From DTU032 sp964346175 (GTDB lineage: Bacteria > Bacillota > Clostridia > Saccharofermentanales > DTU023): DNA of 64,000 nt. The position numbers were made by a program, and so were the translations under genes. The stretch spans positions 1 through 64,000 of the forward strand of contig CAYFTG010000003.1 of the NCBI GenBank assembly GCA_964346175.1. Direction: 5' to 3'. The notes beneath the pieces were generated by a model. It saw only the letters and a list, made by a program, of their open reading frames with translations, searched no databases and was not told the origin of the DNA. This document shows, piece by piece, positions 7,624 through 16,415 of this stretch (positions are counted from its first letter, which is position 1; every line of letters starts with the position of its first letter).

Positions 7624-8853
7624 ATGAACATCTTAGTAATCAATTCGGGCAGCTCGTCGTTGAAATATCAATTGTTGGATTTCGAGAATAAAATCGTAAT
7701 GGCCAAGGGCTTGTGTGAACGTATCGGTATTGGTGGGTCCTTGTTTACTCACCAAAACAGCAACGGTTATAAAATTGTTAAAGAGAAGCACGAAATGCCG
7801 GACCATCGGGAAGCGGCTAGGCGCATGGTAGATGCCCTTTTAGATCAGAATCATCCAATAATTAGCTCTCTTGAGGAGATAGACGGTATTGGTCATCGCG
7901 TGGTACACGGAGGACCCATTTTCTCTGAACCGGCGATTGTTAATGAGGAAGTTAAGGAATCTATTCGCAAAACCTACGACTGGGGCCCTTTGCATAACCC
8001 TGCCAACATGATGGGAATTGAAGCTTGTGAAAAGCTAATGCCGGGTGTACCTCAAGTCTGCGTTTTTGATACTGCTTTTCATCAGACCTTGCCACCGGAA
8101 GCTTATATGTACGGTTTGCCTTATCGCTATTATGAGAAATACCAGATTCGCCGTTACGGCTTTCACGGCACCAGCCATATGTTTGTATCTCGCCGCTGCG
8201 CAGATATTACTAAATTCAAAGCCTCTACCTTGAAACTGGTAACTTGCCATCTCGGCAACGGTTCCTCATTTGCTGCTGTTAAGGGTGGCAAGAGTGTCGA
8301 TACATCAATGGGACTTACGCCTTTAGCCGGAATTATTATGGGTACACGTTGTGGTGATATCGATCCTGCTATTGTTCCTTATATTGCCGAACTTGAAGGA
8401 ATCACTTGTGCTGAGGTTGATAAGATCATGAACTCAGAGAGCGGCGTACAGGGAATTTCCGGTGTCAGTTCCGACTTCCGCGACCTTGAAGATGCTGCAG
8501 CAGCCGGTAACGAGCGTGCTAAGCTGGCATTGTCTATGTTCTATTATCAGACTAGTAAGATTATCGGTTCTTATGCAGCAGTGCTGAATGGATTGGAAGC
8601 TCTTGTCTTTACAGCCGGAATAGGAGAGAATGATCCGAAGTTGCGTCAAACCGTATGTGATCAATTGGCCTATCTTGGGATCAAATTGGATCCGGAAGCT
8701 AATAAGGTCAGGGGAGAAGAACGCAAGATCTCAACCGAAGATTCCGCAGTAGAGGTATATGTCATCCCTACAAACGAAGAACTGTCTATTGCTAGACAGA
8801 CCGTTGAGATATTGGATTTAGATAAGTGCAACTTGGAAGATAGACCTTGTTAG
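7624..8853 (+). CDS. ackA: Acetate kinase
   Basis: Transfers phosphate from acetyl phosphate to ADP, giving acetate and ATP. At 409 residues it is of normal length. It has the N-terminal ILVINSGSSSLKYQL signature of the ASKHA fold, RVVHGG, the catalytic-region GFHGTSH, the glycine-rich CHLGNGSS and the adenosine-binding FTAGIGEN near the C terminus. AGGAG precedes the start. It follows pta with no terminator between them, so the pair is cotranscribed, and it is followed 34 bases later by proS. Confidence 0.98.
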   Translation: MNILVINSGSSSLKYQLLDFENKIVMAKGLCERIGIGGSLFTHQNSNGYKIVKEKHEMPDHREAARRMVDALLDQNHPIISSLEEIDGIGHRVVHGGPIFSEPAIVNEEVKESIRKTYDWGPLHNPANMMGIEACEKLMPGVPQVCVFDTAFHQTLPPEAYMYGLPYRYYEKYQIRRYGFHGTSHMFVSRRCADITKFKASTLKLVTCHLGNGSSFAAVKGGKSVDTSMGLTPLAGIIMGTRCGDIDPAIVPYIAELEGITCAEVDKIMNSESGVQGISGVSSDFRDLEDAAAAGNERAKLALSMFYYQTSKIIGSYAAVLNGLEALVFTAGIGENDPKLRQTVCDQLAYLGIKLDPEANKVRGEERKISTEDSAVEVYVIPTNEELSIARQTVEILDLDKCNLEDRPC

Positions 8854-8887
8854 TACTTCAGTAATTAGAATAGGACTGTGAGATAAG

Positions 8888-10324
8888 ATGAGCAAAAAAG
8901 ATAAACTAGTTAAAGCTATTACTTCACGTGATGAAGATTTTTCGCAATGGTATACAGATATTGTGACTCAGGCTGAATTGGCTTCTTATTCAGCAGTGCG
9001 CGGTTGTATGATTCTACGACCTTATGCCACTTCTTTATGGGAGCTAGTTCGCGAAGATCTTGACCGTCGTTTTAAAGAAACGGGTCACGAGAATGTGATC
9101 ATGCCTATGTTTATCCCCGAGAGTCTCCTGCAGAAGGAGAAAGACCATGTCGACGGTTTTGCTCCTGAGGTTGCTTGGGTGACTCACGGTGGCGATGAAA
9201 AGCTTTCTGAACGCCTCTGCGTGCGTCCTACTTCAGAGGTTCTCTTCTGCCATCACTATTCCGAGATAATTGAAAGTTGGCGCGACCTGCCCAAACTCTA
9301 CAATCAGTGGGTCTCCGTTGTTCGTTGGGAAAAGTCTACACGTCCATTCCTGCGTACGCGTGAGTTTTTCTGGCAGGAAGGTCATACAGCACACGCGACA
9401 GCAGAGGAAGCCATCCAAGAGACTAAAGATATGCTGCAGCTATATGCTGACTTTTTTGAAGAGACTTTGGCCATTCCTGTAATTAAAGGTGTGAAAACCG
9501 ATAGCGAAAAATTCGCTGGAGCAGAAACGACCTACACCGTCGAATCTATGATGTACGACGGTAAGGCTCTACAGTCAGGCACATCACATTATTTCGGAGA
9601 CGGCTTCGCCAAGGTATTTGACATTCAGTACACAGACCGGGATAACCAACTGCAATACGTACATCAATCCTCTTGGGGTGTATCCAGCCGTTCCATTGGT
9701 GGCATCATAATGGTGCACGGAGATGACGACGGGCTGGTTCTGCCGCCTGCTGTGGCTCCGATTCAGATTGCAATAATTCCTGTAGCACAACATAAAGAAG
9801 GGGTACTGGATAAAGCACGGGAAATCACCGAGCGTTTGCAGAAGAATTACCGTGTAAAATTAGATGACAGTGACCGCATGCCCGGCTGGAAGTTCTCAGA
9901 ATATGAGATGAAGGGCGTACCTCTACGTTTAGAAATCGGTCCGCGTGATATTGAAAACAATAGTTGCGTCTTGGTAACACGAGACAACCGCGAGAAAATC
10001 AATGTGCCTTTGGATGAACTGGAGGAGAGAATTCCAGAAATCCTGAATGAATATCGTCAACGCTTATATAATAAAGCTAAAGAGCATCGTGAAGCAAATT
10101 CGTACGTAGCTCATAGTAGTGAAGAGTTTTTTGATATTTTGGAAAACAAAACCGGTTTCGTTACTGGCTGCTGGTGTGGCAGCGCAGATTGTGAGGCAAA
10201 AGTCAAAGAACGCACCGGTGCTACTTCGCGTTGTATCACTCCGGAAGACCCGGAAGTTGACGATGTCTGCCTTATCTGCGGTGAAGATGCTACCTCTACA
10301 GTAATCTGGGGGAAAGCCTACTGA
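8888..10324 (+). CDS. proS: Prolyl-tRNA synthetase, type 3 (short, archaeal/eukaryal-like)
   Basis: Class II synthetase charging tRNA-Pro. The 478-residue length and the absence of the long INS editing insertion mark it as ProS type 3 rather than the 560-plus-residue bacterial type. Motif 2 lies at RWEKSTRPFLRTREFFWQEGHTA and motif 3 in LRLEIGPRD with the anticodon domain after it. The C terminus carries the extra Cys-containing domain typical of type 3 (GCWCGSADCEAKVKE and CLICGEDA) and ends in Tyr. Its stop overlaps the murI start by one base, so the two are translationally linked. A cognate tRNA-Pro(CGG) gene occurs at 39630. Confidence 0.95.
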   Translation: MSKKDKLVKAITSRDEDFSQWYTDIVTQAELASYSAVRGCMILRPYATSLWELVREDLDRRFKETGHENVIMPMFIPESLLQKEKDHVDGFAPEVAWVTHGGDEKLSERLCVRPTSEVLFCHHYSEIIESWRDLPKLYNQWVSVVRWEKSTRPFLRTREFFWQEGHTAHATAEEAIQETKDMLQLYADFFEETLAIPVIKGVKTDSEKFAGAETTYTVESMMYDGKALQSGTSHYFGDGFAKVFDIQYTDRDNQLQYVHQSSWGVSSRSIGGIIMVHGDDDGLVLPPAVAPIQIAIIPVAQHKEGVLDKAREITERLQKNYRVKLDDSDRMPGWKFSEYEMKGVPLRLEIGPRDIENNSCVLVTRDNREKINVPLDELEERIPEILNEYRQRLYNKAKEHREANSYVAHSSEEFFDILENKTGFVTGCWCGSADCEAKVKERTGATSRCITPEDPEVDDVCLICGEDATSTVIWGKAY

Positions 10325-11199
10325 TGATTGACAAGCCAGGCCAGATAAACAGAAACGCTCCGATCGGAGTGTTTGATTCCGGCTTGGGCGGCCTTACGGT
10401 ACTGCGCGAATTGTTAAGCTTGCTGCCTCAGGAATCTTATGTTTATCTAGCTGACACCGCTAATGCTCCTTATGGGCGTAATTCTCCTGAAACCGTTCGG
10501 AAAAACACGCTAAACAACGTGGAGTTCTTCTTGCGTCATGGCGTTAAGATGATTATTTTCGCTTGCAATACATCTAGTGCCATTGCACTTGATGCTGCTA
10601 AAGAAAAGGCCGGCTCTTTGCCAGTAGTTGGCGTTATCGAGGCCGGCATCTCAGCAGCAATGAATGCGGCTAACAAAGAGCGTGCAGTAAAAATTGCCGT
10701 GTTGGCTACTGAGGCAACTGTGGCCAATGGAGTTTTTGCTCGCAAAATACCGGCTAAGTTTACTGAGAATGATTATCTCGAGCCGTTAGTACAGCAAAAG
10801 GCGTGCCAAGATTTTGTTCAAGTAGTAGAAGATGGTAAGTGGGATGATCCGCTGGCAGATGAAGCTGCTGAAGCCTGCTTGCATGAAGTAAGAACAGAAG
10901 AGCCGGAAATTGCGATCTTGGCTTGCACACATTTCCCATTGTTAAAAGACTCAATTCAGAAATCACTTCCGAATACGCATCTTGTCGACTGCAGTAAAGC
11001 CCTAGCTTACGAGATACAAGACCTACTCAAGTCTCTTGACTTATTAAATACTTCAAAGAAAGATTCGGCATTCGAAGTAGAATTTTATGTTACGAAGTAT
11101 AAACCGGGTATTGAGCAGAATATAGGGCGTATCCTTGACATTGAACTTGATCGTGTGCACCATGTAGACACAAATTATACGGATGAAAATAGAAGCTAA
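10324..11199 (+). CDS. murI: Glutamate racemase
   Basis: Interconverts L- and D-glutamate to supply D-Glu for peptidoglycan. 291 residues. Both catalytic cysteines are present: C81 in FACNTSSA and C201 in LACTHFPLL. So are the substrate-binding D18-S19 (VFDSGLGGLTVL) and the ADTANAPYG loop. The ATG overlaps the last base of the proS stop (TGATG). After a 28-base gap comes a DUF1934 gene, so the operon reads proS-murI-DUF1934. The C-terminal ~40 residues (from about 255) are variable and have no evident motif. Confidence 0.97.
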   Translation: MIDKPGQINRNAPIGVFDSGLGGLTVLRELLSLLPQESYVYLADTANAPYGRNSPETVRKNTLNNVEFFLRHGVKMIIFACNTSSAIALDAAKEKAGSLPVVGVIEAGISAAMNAANKERAVKIAVLATEATVANGVFARKIPAKFTENDYLEPLVQQKACQDFVQVVEDGKWDDPLADEAAEACLHEVRTEEPEIAILACTHFPLLKDSIQKSLPNTHLVDCSKALAYEIQDLLKSLDLLNTSKKDSAFEVEFYVTKYKPGIEQNIGRILDIELDRVHHVDTNYTDENRS

Positions 11200-11227
11200 T
11201 TAGCTATAAAGGAGCTTCCATTACGGA

Positions 11228-11686
11228 ATGAAAAATTTTAAATCCAGTGACGGGAGACAAGCCGCCCGCATTATGCTTACAAGCAGCCAGTGGTACGATG
11301 GTAAAGAGCAGCGTCCTGTGCGCTTGTCTACGCTAGGAACCCTGGAGCATAGATTAGAAGATAATTCGTGGATAGTCAGTTACGATGAAAGTGCTGCGAC
11401 AGGCATGGCAGGAACTAGAACTAGCTTGTCTCTTCACCCTGATGGGCTGATCACCTTGGCTCGAACCGGAGCAATCGAGATGCAGCTTTCATTTAATAAG
11501 GGGGACCAGCGACTAGAGCAATATGAGACTCCCTATGGACTGATACGTTTTTCCCTTTTGACTCACGAAGCGAAAGGCTCACTCTCAAATCTCGGTGGAA
11601 ATATTGAACTCGGTTATGCACTAGCGGTTGATAACAGACACACTATCAGTACTAAATTACTTCTTGAAGTTGAGGCGCAGAATTAG
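11228..11686 (+). CDS. DUF1934-family protein (calycin-like beta barrel)
   Basis: 152 residues with no signal peptide or membrane helix. It matches the DUF1934 pattern: an N-terminal I-M-L-T-S strand, WIVSYDES, a central TRTSLSLHPDGLITLARTG, the P-Y-G-L-I-R-F segment and a C-terminal YALAVDN strand. In Bacillota such proteins often lie next to cell-wall or aminoacyl-tRNA synthetase genes; here it follows murI by 28 bases in the same operon. The biochemical role is unknown; a small-ligand-binding barrel is a structural inference only. Confidence 0.8.
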   Translation: MKNFKSSDGRQAARIMLTSSQWYDGKEQRPVRLSTLGTLEHRLEDNSWIVSYDESAATGMAGTRTSLSLHPDGLITLARTGAIEMQLSFNKGDQRLEQYETPYGLIRFSLLTHEAKGSLSNLGGNIELGYALAVDNRHTISTKLLLEVEAQN

Positions 11687-11706
11687 GCTATTAATTGCTC
11701 AAAGAT

Positions 11707-11735
11707 TTGACAAGCAAGCCCTCATCCTTCATAAT
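11707..11735 (+). promoter_or_regulatory. Predicted sigma-A promoter of rpmF
   Basis: A perfect TTGACA (11707-11712) and CATAAT (11730-11735) are separated by 17 bases, about 75 bases upstream of rpmF and after the DUF1934 stop. This gives rpmF its own transcription start. Confidence 0.7.
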
Positions 11736-11809
11736 GCTACAGGCACAAAAACAGTAATTCAAAGATTTTACTTTTGAAAATATGAAACTATTAATGGGAG
11801 GTGACATAA

Positions 11810-11992
11810 ATGGCAGTTCCTAAGAGAAAATCCTCAAAACAAAGAACCCGTTCACGTCGCGCCAACTGGAAAAGAACAGCAACACCTAACCTGACCGAAT
11901 GTCCGCAGTGTCATGAACTCAGAGCATCACATATGGTGTGCAAGAATTGTGGTTACTACAAGGGCAGGGAAGTAGTAAGTTCTGAAGAATAA
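11810..11992 (+). CDS. rpmF: 50S ribosomal protein L32
   Basis: A 60-residue basic ribosomal protein. It opens with the family signature MAVPKRKSSKQRTRSRRA and has a zinc-binding four-cysteine pattern, CPQC then CKNC, with the H in between typical of the zinc-containing (C+) L32 form. GGGAGG precedes the ATG. In many Bacillota rpmF follows yceD; here a promoter and a terminator flank it, making it monocistronic. Confidence 0.98.
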   Translation: MAVPKRKSSKQRTRSRRANWKRTATPNLTECPQCHELRASHMVCKNCGYYKGREVVSSEE

Positions 11993-12018
11993 AAATTGAT
12001 TTTTATTTAATGAATGAA

Positions 12019-12045
12019 GCAGCGTGCCACAGGCCCGTTGCTTTT
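12019..12045 (+). terminator. Intrinsic terminator after rpmF
   Basis: Hairpin GCAGCG-T-GCC / GGC-C-CGTTGC (one wobble, one mismatch, ACA loop) followed by TTTT, 26 bases past the rpmF stop. Confidence 0.65.
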
Positions 12046-12068
12046 CACGTTAAGAATAAAGTGAAGCA

Positions 12069-13421
12069 ATGAGAAAACCCATATTAGCAATTGTCGGTCG
12101 CCCTAATACAGGAAAATCAACCCTGTTCAATTCGCTTGCCGGAAAGCGGCTGGCTATTGTTGGGCCGAATCCCGGAGTTACACGCGATCGGATCATGACC
12201 GACGCAGATTGGTCAGGTCATGACTTCGTGCTCATTGATACCGGCGGTATCGAGACAGGCACCAAAGACAGTCTGCAAGACTTAATGCACCAACAGGTCG
12301 ACGTCGCAATTGAAATGGCGGATGTCATATGCTTCCTCACGGATATCAACCTCGGTCTCTCTGATATTGACTACGATATTGCGCAAAGACTCCGCAAAAG
12401 CGGTAAGCCAGTTGTCTGTGCCGTGAACAAGATCGACGTCCCCGGGGATCCGCCGCCTGAATTTTATTCTTTCTACGAGCTTGGCTTCACCGAGACAATC
12501 CCGATTTCTGCTACACATAAACTGGGGTTGTCTGAGCTTTTGGATGCTATAATCAAGTATTTCCCTCCACCTTTGGAAGAAGCAGGGGACTTCGAGCATA
12601 TTCCCGTTGCAATTCTGGGGCGACCCAACGCCGGTAAGTCTTCTTTAGCCAATAAATTGCTGGGAGAAGAGCGCAGTATCGTTTCCGATATTCCCGGTAC
12701 AACGCGTGATTCGTTAGATAGTGATATTGAGCATAATGGGCAGATGTATCGTTTGATCGATACTGCAGGATTACGCAGAAAAAGTCGGATCGACGACAGT
12801 ATTGAATATGTCAGTACTCTGAGAACCAGAAAAGCTGTGGAACGTTGTGAGATCGCTCTCATCATGATTGATGCTGTTGAGGGCTTGACCAGCCAAGACA
12901 CTAAGGTTGCAGGGCTGGCCCATCAAGCGGGTAAGGCTGCAATATTTGTCGTGAACAAGTGGGATCTCATGAATCAGTCTTTCCAATTTCGCCAGGACTA
13001 TGAACAAGATATACGTTTACGCTTTAATTTTATGGCCTACGCGCCTGTAGTATTTATGTCTGCTAAGACCGGAGACGGTATAGAGCAGCTCTGGCAGACA
13101 ATTGAACAGGTGCATGCAGCATACCACAGGCGCATGCCTACTTCTCTCTTAAATGATGTAATTGCTGATGCGGTTATCATGCATCCTGCGCCGCAACACA
13201 AAGGTCGACAACTGAAGATTTACTATGCCACAATGACAGGCGTGGCTCCTCCATCAATTCTCTTTTTTATTAATGATGTCAAGCTGCTTCACTTTTCCTA
13301 TGAGCGATATCTGGAAAATCGCCTGCGGGAAAGCTTCGATTTCCAAGGTACACCTCTTATTTTCCGCTGGAAAGGGAAGGCAGCCCGTGACGCATCAAAG
13401 TCAGTAGTGACACCGGACTGA
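12069..13421 (+). CDS. der: Ribosome biogenesis GTPase Der (EngA)
   Basis: Tandem GTPase needed for 50S subunit maturation. In the 450 residues two G domains are visible: P-loops GRPNTGKST (about residue 9) and GRPNAGKSS (about 184), DTGG and DTAG G3 motifs, and NKID and NKWD G4 motifs. They are followed by the C-terminal KH-like domain (KIYYATMTGVAPPSILFFIND). The length is normal. The gene sits alone between the rpmF terminator and the mltG promoter. Confidence 0.97.
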   Translation: MRKPILAIVGRPNTGKSTLFNSLAGKRLAIVGPNPGVTRDRIMTDADWSGHDFVLIDTGGIETGTKDSLQDLMHQQVDVAIEMADVICFLTDINLGLSDIDYDIAQRLRKSGKPVVCAVNKIDVPGDPPPEFYSFYELGFTETIPISATHKLGLSELLDAIIKYFPPPLEEAGDFEHIPVAILGRPNAGKSSLANKLLGEERSIVSDIPGTTRDSLDSDIEHNGQMYRLIDTAGLRRKSRIDDSIEYVSTLRTRKAVERCEIALIMIDAVEGLTSQDTKVAGLAHQAGKAAIFVVNKWDLMNQSFQFRQDYEQDIRLRFNFMAYAPVVFMSAKTGDGIEQLWQTIEQVHAAYHRRMPTSLLNDVIADAVIMHPAPQHKGRQLKIYYATMTGVAPPSILFFINDVKLLHFSYERYLENRLRESFDFQGTPLIFRWKGKAARDASKSVVTPD

Positions 13422-13432
13422 TTGCCCCTTTT

Positions 13433-13461
13433 TTGACCACTCTAAGACAGAGTTGTATACT
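13433..13461 (+). promoter_or_regulatory. Predicted sigma-A promoter of mltG
   Basis: TTGACC (13433-13438) and TATACT (13456-13461) with a 17-base spacer, 50 bases upstream of the mltG start. Confidence 0.65.
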
Positions 13462-13510
13462 TGCATCATGCTTTCAGTAAAAAACAAAGGAAGTTAAGCA
13501 CAGGATTTTT

Positions 13511-14653
13511 ATGCCACGAAAAGTAAGAAAAATTTTAACCTTTCTCGCCATTGTTGTAATTCTTATTGCTGCAGTCTTGGTCGGATTTTTCCTAGGTTTC
13601 CGCTATGTGCGCGAGCAGGATCAAAGACTGGAGTCTCTGTCTGAGTCTTTTGATCGCGAAGGAATATCTCCGATTACGGCGGACACTGATGGTGCAGTAG
13701 AGATTTATATTGCTCAACAATCTGATACCGGAGACATTGCTGAGACATTAAAAGATTCCGGCTTGATTAAGAACACTTTTGCGTACGAATTAATTTCTAA
13801 ATTTAACGGTTTTGATGGTCAATATCAATACGGTACACATTACCTTTTACCCGATATGAGCTACGACGAAATGATGCTGATCTTAACCAGACAGCCTAAG
13901 CAAATAGCTGTGACTTTTTATGAGGGTATGACCTATGAGCAAATGAGAGATACCATGATCGATGCAGGTATGCGTTTTAATCCGGATCTTCTTGATGAGA
14001 TAGTCATGCGTCCTTCGCTTTTCACTGATTATTCTTTTATTTCCGGAATTGAGGAGCACCCGGGCAGAGAATGGCTTTTGCAGGGTTACCTCTGGCCTGA
14101 CACGTACCTTTTCGATATTAACTCTACCGAGCAGGAAATAATCCGTATCTTCCTCAACAATACTGAATCTAAACTTAAAGAGGGGAATTATTACGAAAGA
14201 GCCGATCATCAGGGTATCTCATTGGACGATGCAATTATTCTAGCTTCCATTGTCCAAAGTGAAGGTACGATCTCAGAAATGAATAAAATTGCTCGCGTAT
14301 TTATTAATCGCCTCTTGCTGGAAATGCCACTGCAAGCTGAACCTACTGTTAATTATTTGCGAGTTGGAGATGGTAAAGAGCCTAAATTGTGGATGAGTGA
14401 GCAAGAGTTACGCGAATATGCCACCAACCCATATAACACCTATTATTTCAACGGCTTACCTCCCGGTCCGATCAATTCACCTGGCGTGGTGGCTATAGAA
14501 GCTGTTTTGTGGCCGGCAACAGAGCGGACCTGGACAGGGGCTGAGTCCTATCTCTATTTTACGGCTACCGGGAAAGGCACCACGGATTTCTCCTTTACTT
14601 ATGAGGAACATGCTGAAAAGACAGCCAGGTACATGGCTGAGTACGAAGACTGA
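13511..14653 (+). CDS. mltG: Endolytic murein transglycosylase MltG (YceG-like)
   Basis: Cleaves nascent glycan strands at the membrane, acting as a chain-length terminator beside elongasome synthases. 380 residues: a transmembrane helix at about 10-32, a LysM-like/ linker region, then the YceG domain. The likely catalytic glutamate is E251 in ASIVQSEG, followed by the family's FINRL and Q-x-x-P-T-V-N-Y segments; NGLPPGPINSPG is also present. Its TGA at 14651-14653 directly abuts the stop codon of the convergent membrane-protein gene, with no base between them. Confidence 0.93.
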   Translation: MPRKVRKILTFLAIVVILIAAVLVGFFLGFRYVREQDQRLESLSESFDREGISPITADTDGAVEIYIAQQSDTGDIAETLKDSGLIKNTFAYELISKFNGFDGQYQYGTHYLLPDMSYDEMMLILTRQPKQIAVTFYEGMTYEQMRDTMIDAGMRFNPDLLDEIVMRPSLFTDYSFISGIEEHPGREWLLQGYLWPDTYLFDINSTEQEIIRIFLNNTESKLKEGNYYERADHQGISLDDAIILASIVQSEGTISEMNKIARVFINRLLLEMPLQAEPTVNYLRVGDGKEPKLWMSEQELREYATNPYNTYYFNGLPPGPINSPGVVAIEAVLWPATERTWTGAESYLYFTATGKGTTDFSFTYEEHAEKTARYMAEYED

Positions 14654-15715
14654 TCAAAGAAAATAGTCCGCGATCAGCGACAACGCAAATAGGACCAAAG
14701 ATATCGCTATCAAAATCCAGCTAAGGGTTAAGCGGTCTTTGGTCTTTTCTATATGTTTGCTTATGTGCGGCTGCACTGACAGAGCAAGTTGATTTCTTCT
14801 TTCTGCCCGATCGAGTAAATTAAAATGGAATATCCCCGGAAGCCCCAAGACCAAGACAATAAGTAGCAGAGCAAAGATAAGTAAAGTTCCTTGAAGATCA
14901 GAGGTAGATTGCCAGGCGATGAAGTGGCTGCTGAGCATACTGAAGAATCCGGGCGCAAACATAAGTGTCGTCATAAAAGCTGCGCAGGAAATAGCTGCAG
15001 TAATTAAGCCACTACCTGTTACATAAATTCTAGTCAGTATGATCCATAGCAGTAAATAGGCAAAAAAAGATTGCGCTTCTACTGGTACCAGTGCACCTAA
15101 AAGGCATGTGAAAAATAAAGAAAGCATTCTTTTCTCGCTTGGCAGTAGTGGTGTCAGAAACAAGCCGAGCAAGAGAGGGACTAATGTAACTGTCGGCAAA
15201 AGTACGCTGAAGCTGAGTGCTGCAGCTGCCCGGCCTGTGGATTGGTGTAGAAAGGGTTCAAACGTGTTAAGACTGGCAGGGAGATAAGATTTGGCCAGAT
15301 CCAGCACGTTAATGCGAGTCAAAAGTACTATGACGAGGTAGTAGGCAAAAGCTGCTGTTATTCCCAGCCATAGTGCAGAGAACATACTGAGCGGCCTATC
15401 TTTGTGCCGTGCCAATAAATTAGCGGAAGGCTTATAAATTAATAAAACAAGGGTTAGTACAAGCAGAGGGATGAGTCCAAAATGAATAATTTGCTTCAGT
15501 GCTAGAACCTGCCAGCTTGCCGGTTCGGCGAATAAGATGAAGGTAGGTGATAAATGCTCCAAAACCGACATGCCTAAGAGGAGAAACGCTAACAGCAGCG
15601 CTATCAACGTCGGCATAAACTGGACGCGCTGCGCTTCTGTTCTTGCTTTGATGAATTTCGCAGATTCTTGATCGAGAAGAATCATTTCTTCTTTTGTGTT
15701 TCTCGTGTTTGCCAC
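14654..15715 (-). CDS. Polytopic membrane protein, CPBP-like but without the protease motifs
   Basis: 353 residues with roughly eight hydrophobic segments and a charged N terminus. The middle (about residues 165-250) has the spacing of a CPBP/CAAX-type intramembrane protease, including the stretch RIYVTGSGLITAAISCAAF, which resembles 'YxxTGSLWxxILAHxxxN'. The EE-x3-R glutamates and the His/Asn residues expected there are missing. I infer a degenerate CPBP-fold protein; the similarity is weak and could be coincidental. It follows the A24 peptidase-like gene on the same strand by 92 bases and ends head-on against mltG. Confidence 0.5.
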   Translation of the reverse strand: MANTRNTKEEMILLDQESAKFIKARTEAQRVQFMPTLIALLLAFLLLGMSVLEHLSPTFILFAEPASWQVLALKQIIHFGLIPLLVLTLVLLIYKPSANLLARHKDRPLSMFSALWLGITAAFAYYLVIVLLTRINVLDLAKSYLPASLNTFEPFLHQSTGRAAAALSFSVLLPTVTLVPLLLGLFLTPLLPSEKRMLSLFFTCLLGALVPVEAQSFFAYLLLWIILTRIYVTGSGLITAAISCAAFMTTLMFAPGFFSMLSSHFIAWQSTSDLQGTLLIFALLLIVLVLGLPGIFHFNLLDRAERRNQLALSVQPHISKHIEKTKDRLTLSWILIAISLVLFALSLIADYFL

Positions 15716-15807
15716 TCTTGACCTCTTCTTACAGGTATAACTGGTAACTTTAGTAAAATATTATACGCTAATGCTCTATACAATAGCATTAAAAATATTA
15801 TTCCTTT

Positions 15808-16323
15808 CTAAAATTGATAGTAGCGGACAATGAAGCAGGCAAGTGTGAGATAGGGAATAAACGGAAAAGAATTATCTGCCTCTTCGTCTTTGAATTGAAT
15901 ATTCTCTCGACAATACTTGAAAAGAGCTGAAGGAAGCGCCAAAACACTGGCAATGAACAAGACTTGAAAGGATTTTACTCCCGGAAGCAGCGGAGCGATG
16001 GCAAAGAGGAACAAGACATCAGCTGATCCTAAATGAGCCCTAACTATAGGGAGAAAGTAAGCGATACTTAAAAGGAGCGGAAGTGAATATCCGAGAAGTA
16101 GAGAAGACCACAGCCGGAGCGAGTGCTCACTATGTGAATAATTCTGTTCGCAAAATTGCCACATCAGGATCAAGGCAGTCAGAAGAACAAAGTCGCTGAG
16201 ACGACAGGTCTTGTTCTTCAGATCATCGTAATTTAGCTTGATTAATATCGCTAATATGGAAAGATAGAATATGTACATTAATCTAGTTTGATCTGCTAGG
16301 AGGGTATATTTTTGATCTGTCAC
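15808..16323 (-). CDS. Prepilin peptidase-like A24 family protein, catalytic half only
   Basis: 171 residues with about five hydrophobic segments. Order and spacing match the peptidase half of type IV prepilin peptidases: a first Asp in NYDDLKNKTCRLSDF (family 'iDlr...IPn') and a second in HLGSADVLFLFAIAPLL (family G-x-G-D-V-K). A C-terminal SFPFIPYLTLA corresponds to the 'iPFGPfLa' loop. GxGD has become GSAD, but both Asp residues are kept. The N-terminal methyltransferase domain is absent, as in archaeal or TadV-like forms. No pilin genes lie nearby. Either the ATG used or an internal ATG at codon 16 could be the start. Confidence 0.7.
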   Translation of the reverse strand: MTDQKYTLLADQTRLMYIFYLSILAILIKLNYDDLKNKTCRLSDFVLLTALILMWQFCEQNYSHSEHSLRLWSSLLLGYSLPLLLSIAYFLPIVRAHLGSADVLFLFAIAPLLPGVKSFQVLFIASVLALPSALFKYCRENIQFKDEEADNSFPFIPYLTLACFIVRYYQF

Positions 16324-16359
16324 CGGCGAGAGAAGCCAAGAACGGTCAAATTATGCTAA

Positions 16360-16387
16360 TTGTCAGAGCTTACATTTCTGTTATAAT
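16360..16387 (+). promoter_or_regulatory. Predicted sigma-A promoter of glgP
   Basis: TTGTCA (16360-16365) and consensus TATAAT (16382-16387), 16-base spacer, 28 bases before the glgP ATG. Confidence 0.7.
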
Positions 16388-16415
16388 AGCTTCGGTTTAA
16401 GAAAGGTAGTTAACT

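Noticed and set aside
8854..8887. T-box or riboswitch before aminoacyl-tRNA synthetase genes
   Set aside because: Leaders of proS, argS and tyrS are too short and lack the T-box sequence and terminator pair.
12473..12901. 142-residue open frame antisense to der
   Set aside because: No homology pattern and no ribosome binding site; a shadow of der.
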